Part shown: positions 10,935 through 23,149 of the stretch, in pieces | Position numbering within the stretch: position 1 is the first letter of the stretch | Layout: each line of letters starts with the position of its first letter | Source: Fragilaria crotonensis | Lineage: Eukaryota > Bacillariophyta > Fragilariophyceae > Fragilariales > Fragilariaceae | Assembly: GCA_022925895.1 (NCBI GenBank) | Contig: JAKSYS010000545.1 | Location: 1 to 42,645 of the forward strand | Length of the DNA stretch: 42,645 nt | Direction: 5' to 3' | Translations under genes and position numbers: made by a program | The notes under the pieces: generated by a model | Database searches by the model: none | What the model was told of the DNA's origin: nothing | Seen by the model: the letters and a program-made list of their open reading frames with translations, nothing else

Positions 10935-11827
10935 TTTCTAGAATCTAGTCTTCGCCTTCGTCTTTCTCGTTGCCGTTCGTTGCGATTGTGATCACTGCCT
11001 CACTTCCTGACGTTCGGCATCGGTCTGTCAGTCGTCCTTCCTCACGGACATCCCACATCGCTGTCTATCCGAAAACCAAGCTGAGTGCGTTGCTCTCCAT
11101 GTATTTTTTTTTTGACCAAAAAAGTATACTGTCTGCTGAGAACCAGGTCGATATTGTTTAAAGTTTGACCGGCTCGAAATGGGGACATAGACGGATAGAC
11201 GGGCTCCCAACTCGGTTTTTTTCACCATGTAGTCACCATACAGACACAAAGCTGGGGCCGTTGTATGAACCTAGCTTTGAGCTTGAGCGAGGCCAAGGAC
11301 GTGATTTTCATCCTATATGCACTATGCACATACTATCCTATAGGCAATCAAAAAATTGATTGAAATTTGCTCTATGGTAAGTTGGGGTCATTTTCACTAT
11401 GGCGCCATGCGATGGAAACGAAGTCTTTGCATTTGGAAGTCGTTGTTTGGGGTCATTTTCACCATGTAGTCACCGTATACATTCAGAACGAACCTGGGGC
11501 CGTTGTAGCTTTGAGCTTCAGCGAGGCCAAGGACATGATTTTAATTCTCTTTGCAATCACAATCGATAGAAATTCGTTCATTGTTAGTTGGGGTCATTTT
11601 CCTTATGCATGTATGTAGTGCAATGCGATGGAAACGACTTCTTGCAAAGGGAAGTCGCTATGATACATGTAATAAAGTGCATTGTTGTTGGGTCATTTTT
11701 CTCCGTGCACCGTATAGCGCATGCAATGCTATTGGAAAACACTTATCGCGATTAAAATTTGATTCTTCATTTGCGGTGGGGTGTGCGTGGGTGTCGGGTG
11801 TCGGGTTCATTTTTTCGGATCGGATTG
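10935..11827. repeat. Repeat-rich spacer, internal ~236-bp repeats
   Basis: No gene is seen. Two segments, about 11221-11315 and 11457-11545, share TTCACCATGTAGTCACC, CTGGGGCCGTTGTA, TAGCTTTGAGCTT and GCGAGGCCAAGGAC in the same order. The phrase GGGGTCATTTTC recurs near 11385, 11450 and 11592. Part of this family is also present at 4085-4190. It is immediately upstream of the copia element and predates its insertion, because the 4-bp flanking duplication lies at its right edge. Confidence 0.65.
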
Positions 11828-11831
11828 ACTG

Positions 11832-12055
11832 CGAACGAATGCTACAGTGCAGTACTGCAGGCCTGCGTACTGTACTACTGTCGGCGTTCCATGTGACCGG
11901 TATAATGTAACATGTGTATCTATGAAATATAGCGATCAGGGGATAGCTGCGCCAAGTGCAACTATCTCACTCTTTTGTTGCTTTTAACTATTGTCTAGTC
12001 TATCTAGTAAGTATGACCTACTCGATCCATGAGATCGTACGGTTATCTTTGTTCG
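11832..12055 (+). repeat. 5' LTR of copia element
   Basis: 224 bp, matching 18000-18216. Carries the shared block TGCAGTACTGCAGGCCTGCG and ATGTGACCGGTATAATGTAA; the latter may include promoter elements. Compared with the 3' LTR it lacks TA after GAATGC, has GGGG instead of GGG in the GATCAGG block, and has a different, longer segment around 11988-12009. Confidence 0.92.
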
Positions 12056-12310
12056 GTTTATCAGACCCAATCTCTGTGTACCAAGCAAAACGACGAAAGA
12101 GTCAAATGGAACACTTTGTCATCAATATGGTGTCGGTGCGAACAAAACACCGATGCAAAGTTCAAGCCGTACTTTGACGCTTGTCAAGTTCGTGCAGATA
12201 CAATGACTGGGAGGACCGATCATCCAACCGCATGAAACGTGTGATTCGCCACGTCTATCAACCATTTAAGGTTGTCACTAACACATCTGTTTATAACAGA
12301 CAAAAGACAA

Positions 12311-13814
12311 ATGGAAGCTATCGCTGAAATCCAAGAAGTGGTCGAAGAACCACCGGTCATGGACACTGTCCTCATGTGGATAGGGTTTGAACTAGAAGCC
12401 ACCAGGAACCGAATTCGCGAAGAAGGGTTCAGATCTTTGATGACCTCGCAACGATGAAGGAAAAGGAAATACGGGACCTAGCGGAGTCCTACGGGCGTCG
12501 CACCGTCGCAGACGGCAGGTACATATTTGGACTTCGTCGCACCCGTTACCTCATTGGGTTGATCCACTGGGTCCAAGACTTTGCCAGGGTCGGTCAAGTG
12601 CCTAGCCTTGCAGGGATCGACAACATGGCGTCATTCCGTGAAGCGCTGGATACAGCGTTTTATAGGGCCGACGTCAGGAAGGTGGAAAAGGACCAAGCCG
12701 ACACAGTCAGTAAGGCGGCAGATCCAGGAAAGTTCAAGGATGAAAAGAAGTGGCCTGAATGGGAGCCAGCCTTCGTAAACTACATTTCCACGATTCCGGG
12801 TGTCAGCGGGGTACCATTGTCTTATGTCGTCCGCGACAAGGAAACCCCAGATGGTACAGTCGAATACAGCAGCTTCAACGAACAGGCGATTGCATGTGCC
12901 CCATTGGCAGGACCAACCTATCAGGCAGACGCTCGTAAGGTCCATCAGTTGATAAAGAGCTTCTTGCAGACTGAGACAGCTGAACAATGGATCAAGCCTA
13001 TCGCTCGCCATCAGAGTGGCAGGGAAGACATGCAAGCACTCAGAAACCATTATAGTGGCAAGGGTAACACAAGTCGCCGTATCGCCGTTGCCGAACGACT
13101 CCGCGACTCACTTCATTACAAGAACGAAAAGTCCCTTCAGTTTTCAACCTTTCTTGACAAGTTGCAAAAGATGTTTAACATCTTTGAGGAGGAGAAAGAG
13201 GAAATCTCCGAGCAAGCAAAGTCAGAATGCTGTTGAAGAAGGTGGAGCATCCTCAACTGCAAGATGCGGTCGGCGCACTGCGCGTTTGCGCACAAATGGA
13301 CGGCATTACCTTCACAGAGTGCGCCAACCACCTCTCGGCAATCGTATCGGAATTGCCGGACCATCAGATTTCTCGAAAGGTCTCAGCAACCGACTCTAAG
13401 TCTCGCGGTGTGGGTGCCAAGCACATTCGCGGCGGGGGACGATCCGCAAGTAACCCAGGGTCCAAACGTAAGGGTATCAACATGCCCGACGGCACCATAT
13501 GGACCGGACACTACTCAGACTGGGATAAGATGTCCGACGCAGATAAACAAACCGTCATGGACACACGCAAGAAAAATCGGGCGAAGGGAACAATGCCAAA
13601 CAAGAAGAAAGGCAGCGACCTCAAGTCGCAGATTGCCGACCTTAAGCGCTCTATTGCTGCCATTCAGAGCAAGACGTCCGACGATGACGGAGAAAAGTCT
13701 GATGAATCCGATGTTCCAGACAACGCTGGCGATGCCTTTGGTGGCCGCCAGAAGAAACGACAGAAAAGGAATGACGCTCGCCGTCCGTTTCCACAGTTAA
13801 ATCATCAAGGATAG
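12311..13814 (+). CDS. gag: Copia Gag region
   Basis: Structural protein that packages element RNA into virus-like particles in the cytoplasm. Begins at ATG 12311 (MEAIAEIQEVVEE). The frame shifts near 12440 and again near 13228; both are compatible with one base missing from a short homopolymer. Main segment 12454-13236 is a helical capsid-like region (YGRRTVADGRYIFGLRRTR, KKWPEWEPAFVNYISTIPGV). The later segment 13227-13814 is Lys/Arg-rich with a helix (DLKSQIADLKRSIAAI) and a basic end that probably binds RNA. No CCHC zinc knuckle is visible. It precedes the protease directly. Confidence 0.85.
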
Positions 13815-13865
13815 TGTCGAATGTTATAAAACAGTCGAGGATTTCCTTTCGATAATACTCATACT

Positions 13866-15528
13866 GTGGTTGCGGCGAACATCACTTATAATCGACGCAC
13901 CTCCTACATCAACAAGACAATGACGCGCAAGCATAATGATGGATCCATGGCTACCTACGGTCGCATGGAACTTGATAGTCATGCAGATACCATTGTCTTG
14001 GGGCGGAATGCCATTATACTTCAGTATACCAGCCGAGAGTGTGACGTCGCGCCGTACTCTGACACATACAAGCCGATCCGCAACGTTCCCATTGTGACGG
14101 GCGGGTGCTACGGCCATCACCAGCGCCACAACAGGTGCAACGTTCATTCTCGTTTTTCATGAAGCGATCTGGATGGGTTCACACCTGCAACACTCGCTTC
14201 TGAACCCGAATCAGATGCGTCATCACGGTATTACCGTGCAGGACAACCCGTATGCCAACGAGCCTCTACGTATTCAAGCGACTGACGATGACTTCGCTAT
14301 ACCGCTTCGAACGGATGGTACCATCATCTTCTTCAACTCGCGCACACCGACAGCTCATGAACTCGCCTCATGCACTCATATTGTCATGTCGTCCGCTTCC
14401 CCATGGAATCCTCGTGAAGTGCAATTCCCTGCGCATCACGATGAGGAGGGAGACACGACGACACATGAAATAGCGCAAGTAAGCACATCTGACAACACGT
14501 TCGATCTTTCGACGTTGGACTTCGAGCATACCTCTATCTCGCAAGCACTCGCGGACCGACTTGTATCCCATGTGAGAGTAAATACTGTGCAAGCAGATAA
14601 CATCGCTGCACAGGGCGTGCCGCTACCACGAACGTTCACCTCAAAAGAACGTCATGTCGGGGTGTCCGCTCAGGAGCTCAGTGAGAGGTGGTTCATTGGA
14701 CTTGCCCAGGCGCATGACACAATAAAAGTCACGACACAAAATTGCAAACGATCCGCCTTGCTCCCATTAAGTTGCTTGTCGGTACCGTGCTGACCGTGTA
14801 TTTGAGAGGCCGCTACTTCGCGGGGACTTTTACACGGACACTATGGACGGAGAAGCAAATCGTTAGATGGGAACCGCTACGCACAGATCGTTGCTAACAA
14901 AGACTTCTTTGCGGTTGCATACCCAATGGCAAATAAATCAAGTGCTGGGGAGTCGTTGCGCTTTATCCATGAATATGGGAGGCCAGAAAAGCTCACCTTT
15001 GACGGTTCTCAAGAACAGTGCGGTCGCAAGACCCAATTTATGGCGAACGTCCGCAAGTATGCAATTGACTACCACGTCACAGAACCATATCGACCGAACC
15101 ATAATTTCGCGGAGGGTGTGATTTGTGAAATCAGGAAAAAGTGGTTTCGTGTGATGGTGAGAAAGAACCTACCGAAGAAACTATGGGACTTTGGTTTACA
15201 ATGGGTCTGCGACATCCAGAATCGCACGGCCAACAGCGCTAGAGGACTCGATGGACGGTGTCCCCTAGAACGTGTCACGGGCGAGACCGTAGACATTTCC
15301 GAGTACCTTGATTTCGGATTCTATGACTGGGTCTGGTATCGAGAAAATGCTGGACTCGGAGAAACGAAATTGGGCAGATGGCTTGGGGTCTCACATAGGA
15401 TCGGAAAGCTGATGTCGTTATGGGTTCTGCCCCCTACCGGCAACAAGGTACTGTCCCGGACCACTGTACAAAGGGTCACGAACCTGGAACTGCAGATTGA
15501 CGAAAATAAGCACAAGTGTGCAGAGTAA
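13866..15528 (+). CDS. pol: Copia Pol, protease and integrase part
   Basis: Aspartic protease motif RMELDSHADTIVLG near 13965-14007 (catalytic D in ELDSHAD). The post-protease segment is HEAIWMGSHLQHSLLNPNQM, followed in another frame-compatible stretch by the lead-in to integrase (LAQAHDTIKVTTQNCKRSA). Integrase core: YTDTMDG near 14830-14850, then LTFDGSQEQ (second D), and NHNFAEGVICEIRKKWFR holding the catalytic E. Small frame changes occur near 14160, 14780 and 14860-14920. A cut-and-join enzyme for cDNA insertion is the family role. The order before RT confirms copia rather than gypsy. Confidence 0.85.
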
Positions 15529-15559
15529 ACGACATCATTATCAGGCCGGATTGGTGATC

Positions 15560-17960
15560 CTGACCATGTCGCACGTGATGAGAATGGGGACTTGATTATC
15601 CCCAACGAATGGGACGACCCGGAGTTTAGGGAACAGTTCGTCGAAGAGTTCGGTCGGCCGATCAAGGCAGACACTGAGTTTACGCCGGACGCGTATGATG
15701 ATACCTACCTCAACATGGAATTGGCTCTTCCTCGTCAGGGAGCAGAAGTTCAGTTTGGGAGAGTCGTCAAGAGACTTCGGGACAAAGATGGCATACCTAT
15801 CGGTACGGCACATGACAACCCGATCCTGGACACAAGGATGTATGAAGTTGAATTCCAAGACGGGCACAGGATGTCACTAGCTGCCAATGCCATTGCCAAG
15901 AACCTATTCGCCCAGGTAGACGACGAGGGTAATCGACGTCCTATACGAAGAAATCGTAGACCACAGGACGAACGGCAAACAGGTGTTACAACAAGACGCA
16001 TTCATAACCAACCGGTCAGGCACGCGACGGCGACGTGAAACGACAGTCGGATGGGAAGTCTTGGTCCGATGGAAAGACGGAAGCACAACGTGGGTCGCCA
16101 TGAAAGATGTAAAAGAATCCTTTCCCGTGCAATTAGCAGAATATGCCGTTCAGACGCGCATTGCTGAGGAACCTGCCTTTGCGTGGTGGGTGCCGTACAC
16201 CCTGCGAAAGCGCAATCGTATTATAGCGAAGGTGAAATCCAAATACTGGATACGAACCCACAAGTTTGGGATAAAAATCCCCAAGAATGTCGCTGAAGCT
16301 CGCGCGTTCGATGCCGAGAATGGCAACACCTCCTGGTGGGACGCGATTCTCAAGGAGATGAAAAATGTACGTCCTGCCTTCGAAGTCTGGGAAAAGAGTG
16401 CCAACGAGATCCCACCAGGCTATCAGCAGATAAAATGTCACCTGATATTCGACGTCAAGATGGGCGAAAACTTCCGACGCAAGGCGCGATTCGTGGCAGG
16501 GGGGGCACACAACGGAGGTACCAGATTCATTGATAACATATTCCTCCGTTGTCTCTAGAGATTCCGTACGCCTGGCATTGACCATCGCAGCATTGAACGG
16601 AATTAAAGTGATGGCATGTGATATTCAGAACGCCTACTTGACGGCCGACTGCCGCGAAAAGATCTGGACCAGGGCTGGCCCCGAGTTTGGGTCGGAAGCA
16701 GGGACCATATTCATCGTAAAGAAGGCCCTTTATGGACTCAAATCTGCCGGTGCGGCATTTCGCTCCCTACTGGCAGACACATTAATGGACATTGGATATA
16801 GGCCAACGAAAGCTGATCCCGATGCATGGTTAAGACCAGCGGTGAAGCCCGACGGTTTCCAATATTACGAGATGACATTGTGCTACGTCGATGACATATT
16901 GTCAATGTCACATGACCCTCAAGCGACTTTGCTTGCGTTGACGTCGGTCTTTAAGTTGAAAGATGATAAAATTGAAGAACCAGACGTATACCTCGGCGCA
17001 CAGCTGGGGAAGATGTATGTTGATGGAACGGAATGTTGGACCATGTCGGCAGAAAAATACGTCGTTGCATCTGTGAAAAATGTCGAGGAGGCTTTAGCCA
17101 AGAAAGGGTTGCGACTTCCGGGCAAATGTTACACACCTCTGGCTTCGGACTACAAGCCCGAACTGGAGACCAGTGCCGAGCTGAAGAGCGACGGAGTACA
17201 ATACTACCAGGAGCTTATAGGTGTGCTTCGTTGGGCTGTCGAACTTGGTCGAGTCGATGTACTACTCGAGGTGGCCCTGATGTCGACGTACATGATGGCA
17301 ATGCCGCGCGACGGCACTTACAACAACTATATCGGATTTTGGGTATCTGAAGCTATACCCTAAGAGGAAGATTGCTTTCGACCCACAACATCCCGCGATT
17401 AACGAAAGAATGTTCCGAAGAGCGATTGGACGGACTTCTACCGCGACGTGAAAGAAGCCGTGCCTGGGGACATGCCTGCACCACGCGGCAACCCAATGTC
17501 GACGCATTGCTTCGTCGATGCGAGCCACGGGAGCGACAGAGCCACGCGACGATCGCAAACCGGTATCCTCATCTTCTGCAATAAAGCGCCCATAATCTGG
17601 TTCAGTAAACGGCAGAATACTGTGGAGACGAGCACGTTCGGGAGCGAATTTCAGGCGATGAAGAATGCTGTGGAATTGATCGAGGCGCTCCGTTATAAAC
17701 TTCGCATGTTCGGGGTACCAATTGATGGACCGACGAATATCTTCTGTGACAATGAGGCGGTATACAAGAATACCTCATTACCGGAGTCTACGCTTAAAAA
17801 GAAACATCACGCTATCGCATATCACCGGTGCCGTGAGGCAGTAGCAGCAGAGACGGTGCGGGTCGCGAAGGAAGGTACGAAGACAAACCTCAGTGATTTG
17901 TTTACGAAATTGTTGCCACAACCTCGACGCGAAGAATTGTTAGACAAGTTTACATATTAA
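15560..17960 (+). CDS. pol: Copia Pol, reverse transcriptase and RNase H part
   Basis: After a linker (IIPNEWDDPEFREQFVEEFG, 15595 on) comes the RT. The entry region is WDAILKEMKNV and HLIFDVKMGENFRRKARFVAG, the fingers ALTIAALNGIKVMACDIQNAYL, and the catalytic MTLCYVDDILSMS with the YVDD box near 16880-16893. RNase H (17494-17960) has FVDASHGSDRATRRSQTG, the Glu in FGSEFQAMK and the Asp in IFCDNEAVYKNTS, then the end at 17960. Frames change near 15990, 16545 and 17350-17450. All catalytic residues I can place are present, so breaks may be sequence errors or recent decay. Confidence 0.87.
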
Positions 17961-17999
17961 CGGTCAGTAATGTGCCATGACACATTCATTCGAGGGGAC

Positions 18000-18216
18000 C
18001 GAACGAATGCTATACAGTGCAGTACTGCAGGCCTGCGTACTGTACTACTGTCGGTGTTCCATGTGACCGGTATAATGTAACATGTGTATCTATGAAATAT
18101 AGCGATCAGGGATAGCTGCGCCAAGTGCAACTATCTCACTCTTTTGTTGCTTTTAAATCTACCAGTAGTAAGTATGACCTACTCGATCCATGAGATCGTA
18201 CGGTTATCTTTGTTCG
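18000..18216 (+). repeat. 3' LTR of copia element
   Basis: 217 bp, colinear with the 5' LTR. It is followed by the target duplication ACTG at 18217-18220. Boundaries were fixed by where identity with the 5' LTR starts (CGAACG) and ends (GTTCG). Confidence 0.92.
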
Positions 18217-18220
18217 ACTG

Positions 18221-19640
18221 GTTGTACTATGGTACTACATGCACCTGGTACTGTATCACCTAGGCCGGAGGCCGGACGGACGGGCCTTCCAGCTGTGTGC
18301 CCCACCTGACGGACGGAAGACATGCTGTGTGCCCCATGGCCCATGGCCCATGGCCCTTCATTTCAGTTTCGACGATCCAGTGCTACGCGGAGTCTTGGAG
18401 TTCATTGTTTCTCACATCGCCGAAGACAGGTTGGCCAAAGATAACCGATATATCCTGTGCATTATTCCTTTCTGATGTACCAGGCACTGCTGCGCATCAG
18501 ATATTCTTAATCGTTGCCATGGTGCACGACATAAGAGCAGTACTTGTTCCACTTCCTTGACTTTTCGTCAGAGCGGTCTGGTGCATGTCACAGATGTGAT
18601 ACAGATCCCGTGTGCTATAAAGTGAATCTATTCTCGACAGTTCCAGTAAGTTTCATGCTTTGATCTCTCGTTCCTGTCGCACCCGCGAGCTATGCACGCA
18701 TGCAAGCAAGCACACTCGCAACCCATCACCCAAAGTCTACCACATCACACACTTAGTACTGTCATTCCAAGGAGGATTGTTTCGTCGGGCGGACTGATAT
18801 CCATGAGTGATTCGACGGTTTAAAGTGTACAAAATTAACAAACTGAGGAATGACAGTCGGTGTTGTTGTTGATGGCAGTGTGTGAAATACGATTCGTCAC
18901 AGGGATCCAACCATGCGATGGGGAATGTATATCCAAGTGACGATTAACCGATTATCTACATTCTCTGAAATACCGTGTGGACAAACATCCTCACTATTCG
19001 GATGGATTATACATTGCATGTATTACATGTAACCAAGTGAGCGAAAAGAACGCGAGCTGCTGTTGCTGTCGTTTTCGCTGCCCCTTTCGTTGCTTGTACC
19101 TGTCCGCACAACTCACGTGTGGAGACAATTATTTGTGATTTTCGCTCACACACTTTCCTCATTGTTGTTGTTGTTCGACATGTTCTCCCAAAATCTCCTT
19201 GCTGTGACAGCAACCGGATGAAGCATGTTGATTTTCATGGTCACAGGATGGTCACGAACTTGCTTGACGGACGGACGACTTTGAAAGTCTCACGTTCCGT
19301 GTTCGCACTTCGTCACAGAGAATTGCCGTTTGGAACGAAGGCAGCCTTACTACCTTTCTCATCAAGTTGGAGATCGTTCTCTTACATCATGCAGATGGTA
19401 GAATCCAGCCCATGGTTGGTGATGTATTTGATGCTTGCCACGAACTGCATGTTTTCTGAGGTAGCCTTGTTCTGATGAGATTCGTCGTAGGATGTACGAA
19501 GGAGTTGTTACCAGGTTCCGTAAACTATTCATGCTAATAGTACATGTAGTTCGCAGCAATCTTTATATTTTATTTGAAGTTTGTAATAACCACAGCACTG
19601 CATTCCATTTGTAAAATAAGGCGAGTCATTTCCCCTCCAG
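18221..19640. other. Intergenic spacer, no gene supported
   Basis: Contains a CCCATGG run (18331-18355) and an 11-bp inverted repeat (ACTGTCATTCC at 18758-18768, complement at 18847-18857) enclosing about 78 bases. Overlapping open frames of about 118 and 65 codons exist near 19119-19559 on opposite strands, with weak protein-like composition and no recognisable motif. Possibly decayed mobile DNA. Confidence 0.5.
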
Positions 19641-19702
19641 ATTGTGGATTTCAACGATAGCACACTGCACTTCCTCAATGAATGTCCAAAGTCGGCGCCC
19701 AA

Positions 19703-22700
19703 TCATCGCTTCATAGTTCTCTGTTTCTCTGCTGCGATGACTGTCTTGGCTGAATCCACCAACAATCCCTTTCGTTCTCGGACCAACCGAATGTACTTGA
19801 GTGCTGTATTGTCAACTCCGGTCGACGAATCTCCTGCGCCCTCAATTTCTCCAAAATCTTCGCGTTCTTCCAAAGATGTTGGAATCCAAAACGGATCCTC
19901 TTCTAGTCGTTGCCAACCCCAAAATGTGAGTTCTGGTACCGTCACTTCACCACTAGTCTTCCGAAGGAGTTCAGGGGCCAAGCCATACGATTCGGTTTGA
20001 GGCAATGTGGCGGTAATGAGCAACAAGTCGGTGCCGTCTACCATACTATCTTCCAAAACCTTCCCGCGGCGTTTGGAGAGAACTGCATAAAGACTTCCCA
20101 ATCCAGTTAACGAAGAATGGAGAGTCAACTTCAAATGCCTCTCCATGAGACGAGCTGGTCGGGATAAAAGGGCACACCGAATGCCTTGCTTCAACGCCCC
20201 GATGACCATCCCGCCTGAAAGCGACTTGGAAGGCATTCCATTGGACGGCAATGCCACTTCGACGCTCTCCAGGACGACGAGTACGCGATGAACTGGTTCT
20301 TCGCAGACAGGGCCGGCACGGAGTCCTAGTTGGAATCCAGCGACTAGTGAACCTGACATTTGCGTCCGCCACGTCCAGGGCGGCAAGGTCGACAGAGCTG
20401 CTCTGCTCGTTAGTGGTAGCAGAGAGAGCGCTCCTGCACATTCACGCATGCGCACTAACAATTGTTCATATTCCTCAACGCCGGGCGCTTTGCCTTGCGG
20501 TTCACCGTCGTCAATGTCGGCATGCTCGTCTTTTCCGTGGTCCTTGGGTAGACTTCGTCGCCAACAACCCCTTGACGCAAACTCCACTCAGATTGCCTTA
20601 CTTTCTATCAACGCGTTTCCATTGGCATCAATAGAATGAAGAGTCAATAATAGCGTAGCCAGATCGCATCCGCATCATCACCATTGTCACAACCAGAGCT
20701 TTGCCCAATTTCAATACTTCCTTGTGATTATCTGCTATCAAGGATCGCGCCTTGAAGCATTGATACACCGCATCTGCCAATGGCACCACACGGATCCCAA
20801 TTGCCGCTGTTTTCCCTGACAATAGCGCTCGCATCCTGCCTCGTCGGGCATGATCAATTCCTTCTTCTTCATTATACGGTGGTATTGTAGTGTGGCGCAA
20901 CGCCGAAGGCAGTACTGCGGCGTCAGACGTCGACAGACCGAAAAACATTTGGCTGCTGATTTTGCTATTATAATCCAACTCATCGTCATCCAACCACACT
21001 GTCGTCTCGCCGAATTCAACAATGGGCTCTGATTTGCGCAATTTGATTTCTCGTCCACAGTATACCGTTTCCAAATCCAGTAGGCTCTGTTCAAGATGAA
21101 TCTCTCCCAGACACGCCAAAATGCGTTCTCCCTTGGCGGTCGCCGTTACTTCGACCGCGGCATCCGCCAAGGAAAGTTTGACAAGTCCTCGTTCCAATGC
21201 CTCTGCATCATCGGCATTCTCCGGTTCGACATTGACCTTGACGAGAGGACGAATACCGCGATCAAAACCCATAAGTGGCATGGCTTCACAAGACGATGAT
21301 AATGTCACTGTCTTGAGCTGCAAATCTTCAAGACCGTATATTGCACACAGGTGACCCGCCGGAACTTCATCGACGGGCAACAATGATGATCCCATGAGGA
21401 GAAAGAGGCGTACCTCACGTTGCGGTGGTACTCCAGAGGATTTGTTGTGTTTCGGACCCATGCAATAATAGGTTGCATTAGTTTTCATGACGCCGCTCAG
21501 CACGCGTGTCACGCCTACCAAGAGGGTGTCGCTGGTGGTGTCGTCCGAAACACTCCGACTCGTTGCCATGAGGTTAGCCTTGGATGTAGATAAGAATTTG
21601 CAAACATGCGCCACGACCGGCCCTCCGGTATCACAATTTGCCACTGCCGCCACCACGTCGGCGGCAGCACCGGCCTGCAACGCTAATGCTCGTGTTCGGA
21701 CCGATCGCGCGGCATCTTTGGCGATGGACCGGTTTCACATACGGCATTCAAAACAGCCTCACTCAGTGGTCGATACCGGCGCAAGACGGCCCGGAGTATG
21801 GTGTCTTCAGTGGCGGATCCAGTTTGATGTAAAATTTCTGCAAGACTTTGATTGGAGGATCCCATTGATAGGAGTTGTTGGACTTGCTCCATACCACTGG
21901 TCGTGGCAGTAATTTTCACAGCCAGGTCAGTTGCACCAACTGTGGTTGTTGCATTGCCGAATAGGTTGGATCCGAGACCGGCAGTCATGGATGCTTGTGA
22001 TACTCCTTGATAGATTTGCCAAAGGGGTCGTAGTGCGAATTCACTAAACATGGGTAGATCGTCGGATTGTTCCGGTTTCCATTTCAATACTTTTCCATTT
22101 TTGAATTTGAAATCTCCAAAAAGGTATTGTCTCAATACCAATGGCTTGATCTCCAATTGCTTCGTCCGAAACAAGTGTCGCGCCAACGATGGCACTGTGA
22201 ATCCCCACCCGTAGAGTGCTGATCCAAACACGACATTGGCTTCGGTAAATGTCCAAATAGATTCATTTCTGTTATTATCCTTCTCTTGATCATCACCATC
22301 ATTGTTATCATTCGCTTCCGCCCGACTCGAGTTGAGCATGGCAGCACTCGCCGCATTCATACTTTCCAACAATTTGCGCAATCGCAAGTAGGCTTCGGCT
22401 TCTGTCAGACACAATTCTGTACAGAGCCGATCAACCTTGATGATGACCAATATGGGTACCAATTGGTGTACAAATGCTTCCCGCAGCACTTGATGTGTCC
22501 TGGCACACAAACCTTCGACGGCATCGACGACAAGAAGAGCGGCGTCGCAACATTGCAGAGCACTACTAACTTCGGAACTAAAATCGGCATGTCCCGGACT
22601 GTCCAATAGATGCAATACAAATTTCTGCGGTTTATTCTCTTGAGCTTGTTGATTGTCATGACTGTTGTTCTTGTCGTTCCGATGCTGCTTCCGCTGATGC

Positions 22701-22969
22701 TGTTGCTGGTGCTTCTGCTTATTTGTCGGCTGGTACAAATGTGACAATCCAATGGCCGATGTTCGCATTGTAATCCCTCGTCGTTGCTCTTCTTGCAAAT
22801 CATCTAGATATCGCAGAGTGCCTGCCAAGCGTTCACTGATGATGCCATTGGATTCAATTAAGGAATCGGCCAAGGTTGTCTTGCCATGATCGACTTGTGC
22901 AATAATTGTCACCAGTCGAGTTAAGGAGGGTTCTGTAAAGATGCTCGTTCGAGACGATGGAGTTGTCAT
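19703..22969 (-). CDS. EFL1: EFL1/Ria1-like ribosome-biogenesis GTPase
   Basis: EF-2-like GTPase. In the known family it acts with SBDS to release eIF6 from cytoplasmic 60S subunits. Start ATG at 22967-22969 (MTTPSSRTS). G1 is AQVDHGKTTLADSLI. Next come SNGIISERLAGTLRYLDD and the RGIT switch, a Gln/Asn/Lys-rich insert of about 35 residues, then G3 DSPGHADF. The G4 position reads IKVDRL, where the family has NKxD. Later domains include PSP...VAHVCKFLSTSK, and the C-terminus GSLYAVLSKRRGKVLEDSM...FWGWQRLEEDPFWIPTS...AEKQRT closely follows the EFL1 ending. Breaks: one near 21690 (fits a missing G) and one near 20590-20640 (shift or short unrecognised intron). Length is about 1080 residues, normal for the family. 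Confidence 0.9.
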
Positions 22970-23149
22970 GATGTGAGCGCAAGGTATGGAGGAAGAATGG
23001 GATTGATTGTGTTGGAATGCACAGAGGATTGGCGTTTCAATTGAACCTGGTGTTGTGTTGTACACTACACACAGACGCATTACGTTGTCGTTCGATTCAA
23101 GAATCCAGGATCCAAGGAACGGAATGGAATCTGTGGCGCACAGGACCAC

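Larger units (their letters stand above)
11832..18216 (+). mobile_element. Ty1/copia (CoDi-like) LTR retrotransposon
   Basis: A full-length element of 6385 bp. The two LTRs (11832-12055 and 18000-18216) start CGAACGAATG and end TTTGTTCG, giving short inverted termini instead of the usual TG...CA. ACTG flanks both sides (11828-11831 and 18217-18220; GACTG if the terminal G is counted with the flank), a target-site duplication. Internal order is gag, protease, integrase, RT, RNase H, the copia order. A candidate primer-binding site (GTTTATCAGACC) follows the 5' LTR and a purine-rich tract (GAGGGGAC, 17992-17999) precedes the 3' LTR. The LTRs differ by indels and one 8-base replacement, so insertion is not very recent. 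Confidence 0.93.

Noticed and set aside
18239-18560. Short plus-strand open frames after the copia element
   Set aside because: They overlap each other in different frames and include the CCCATGG repeat; no support.
18758-18857. 100-bp MITE with 11-bp arms
   Set aside because: Arms are short and no target duplication is visible, so chance pairing is possible.
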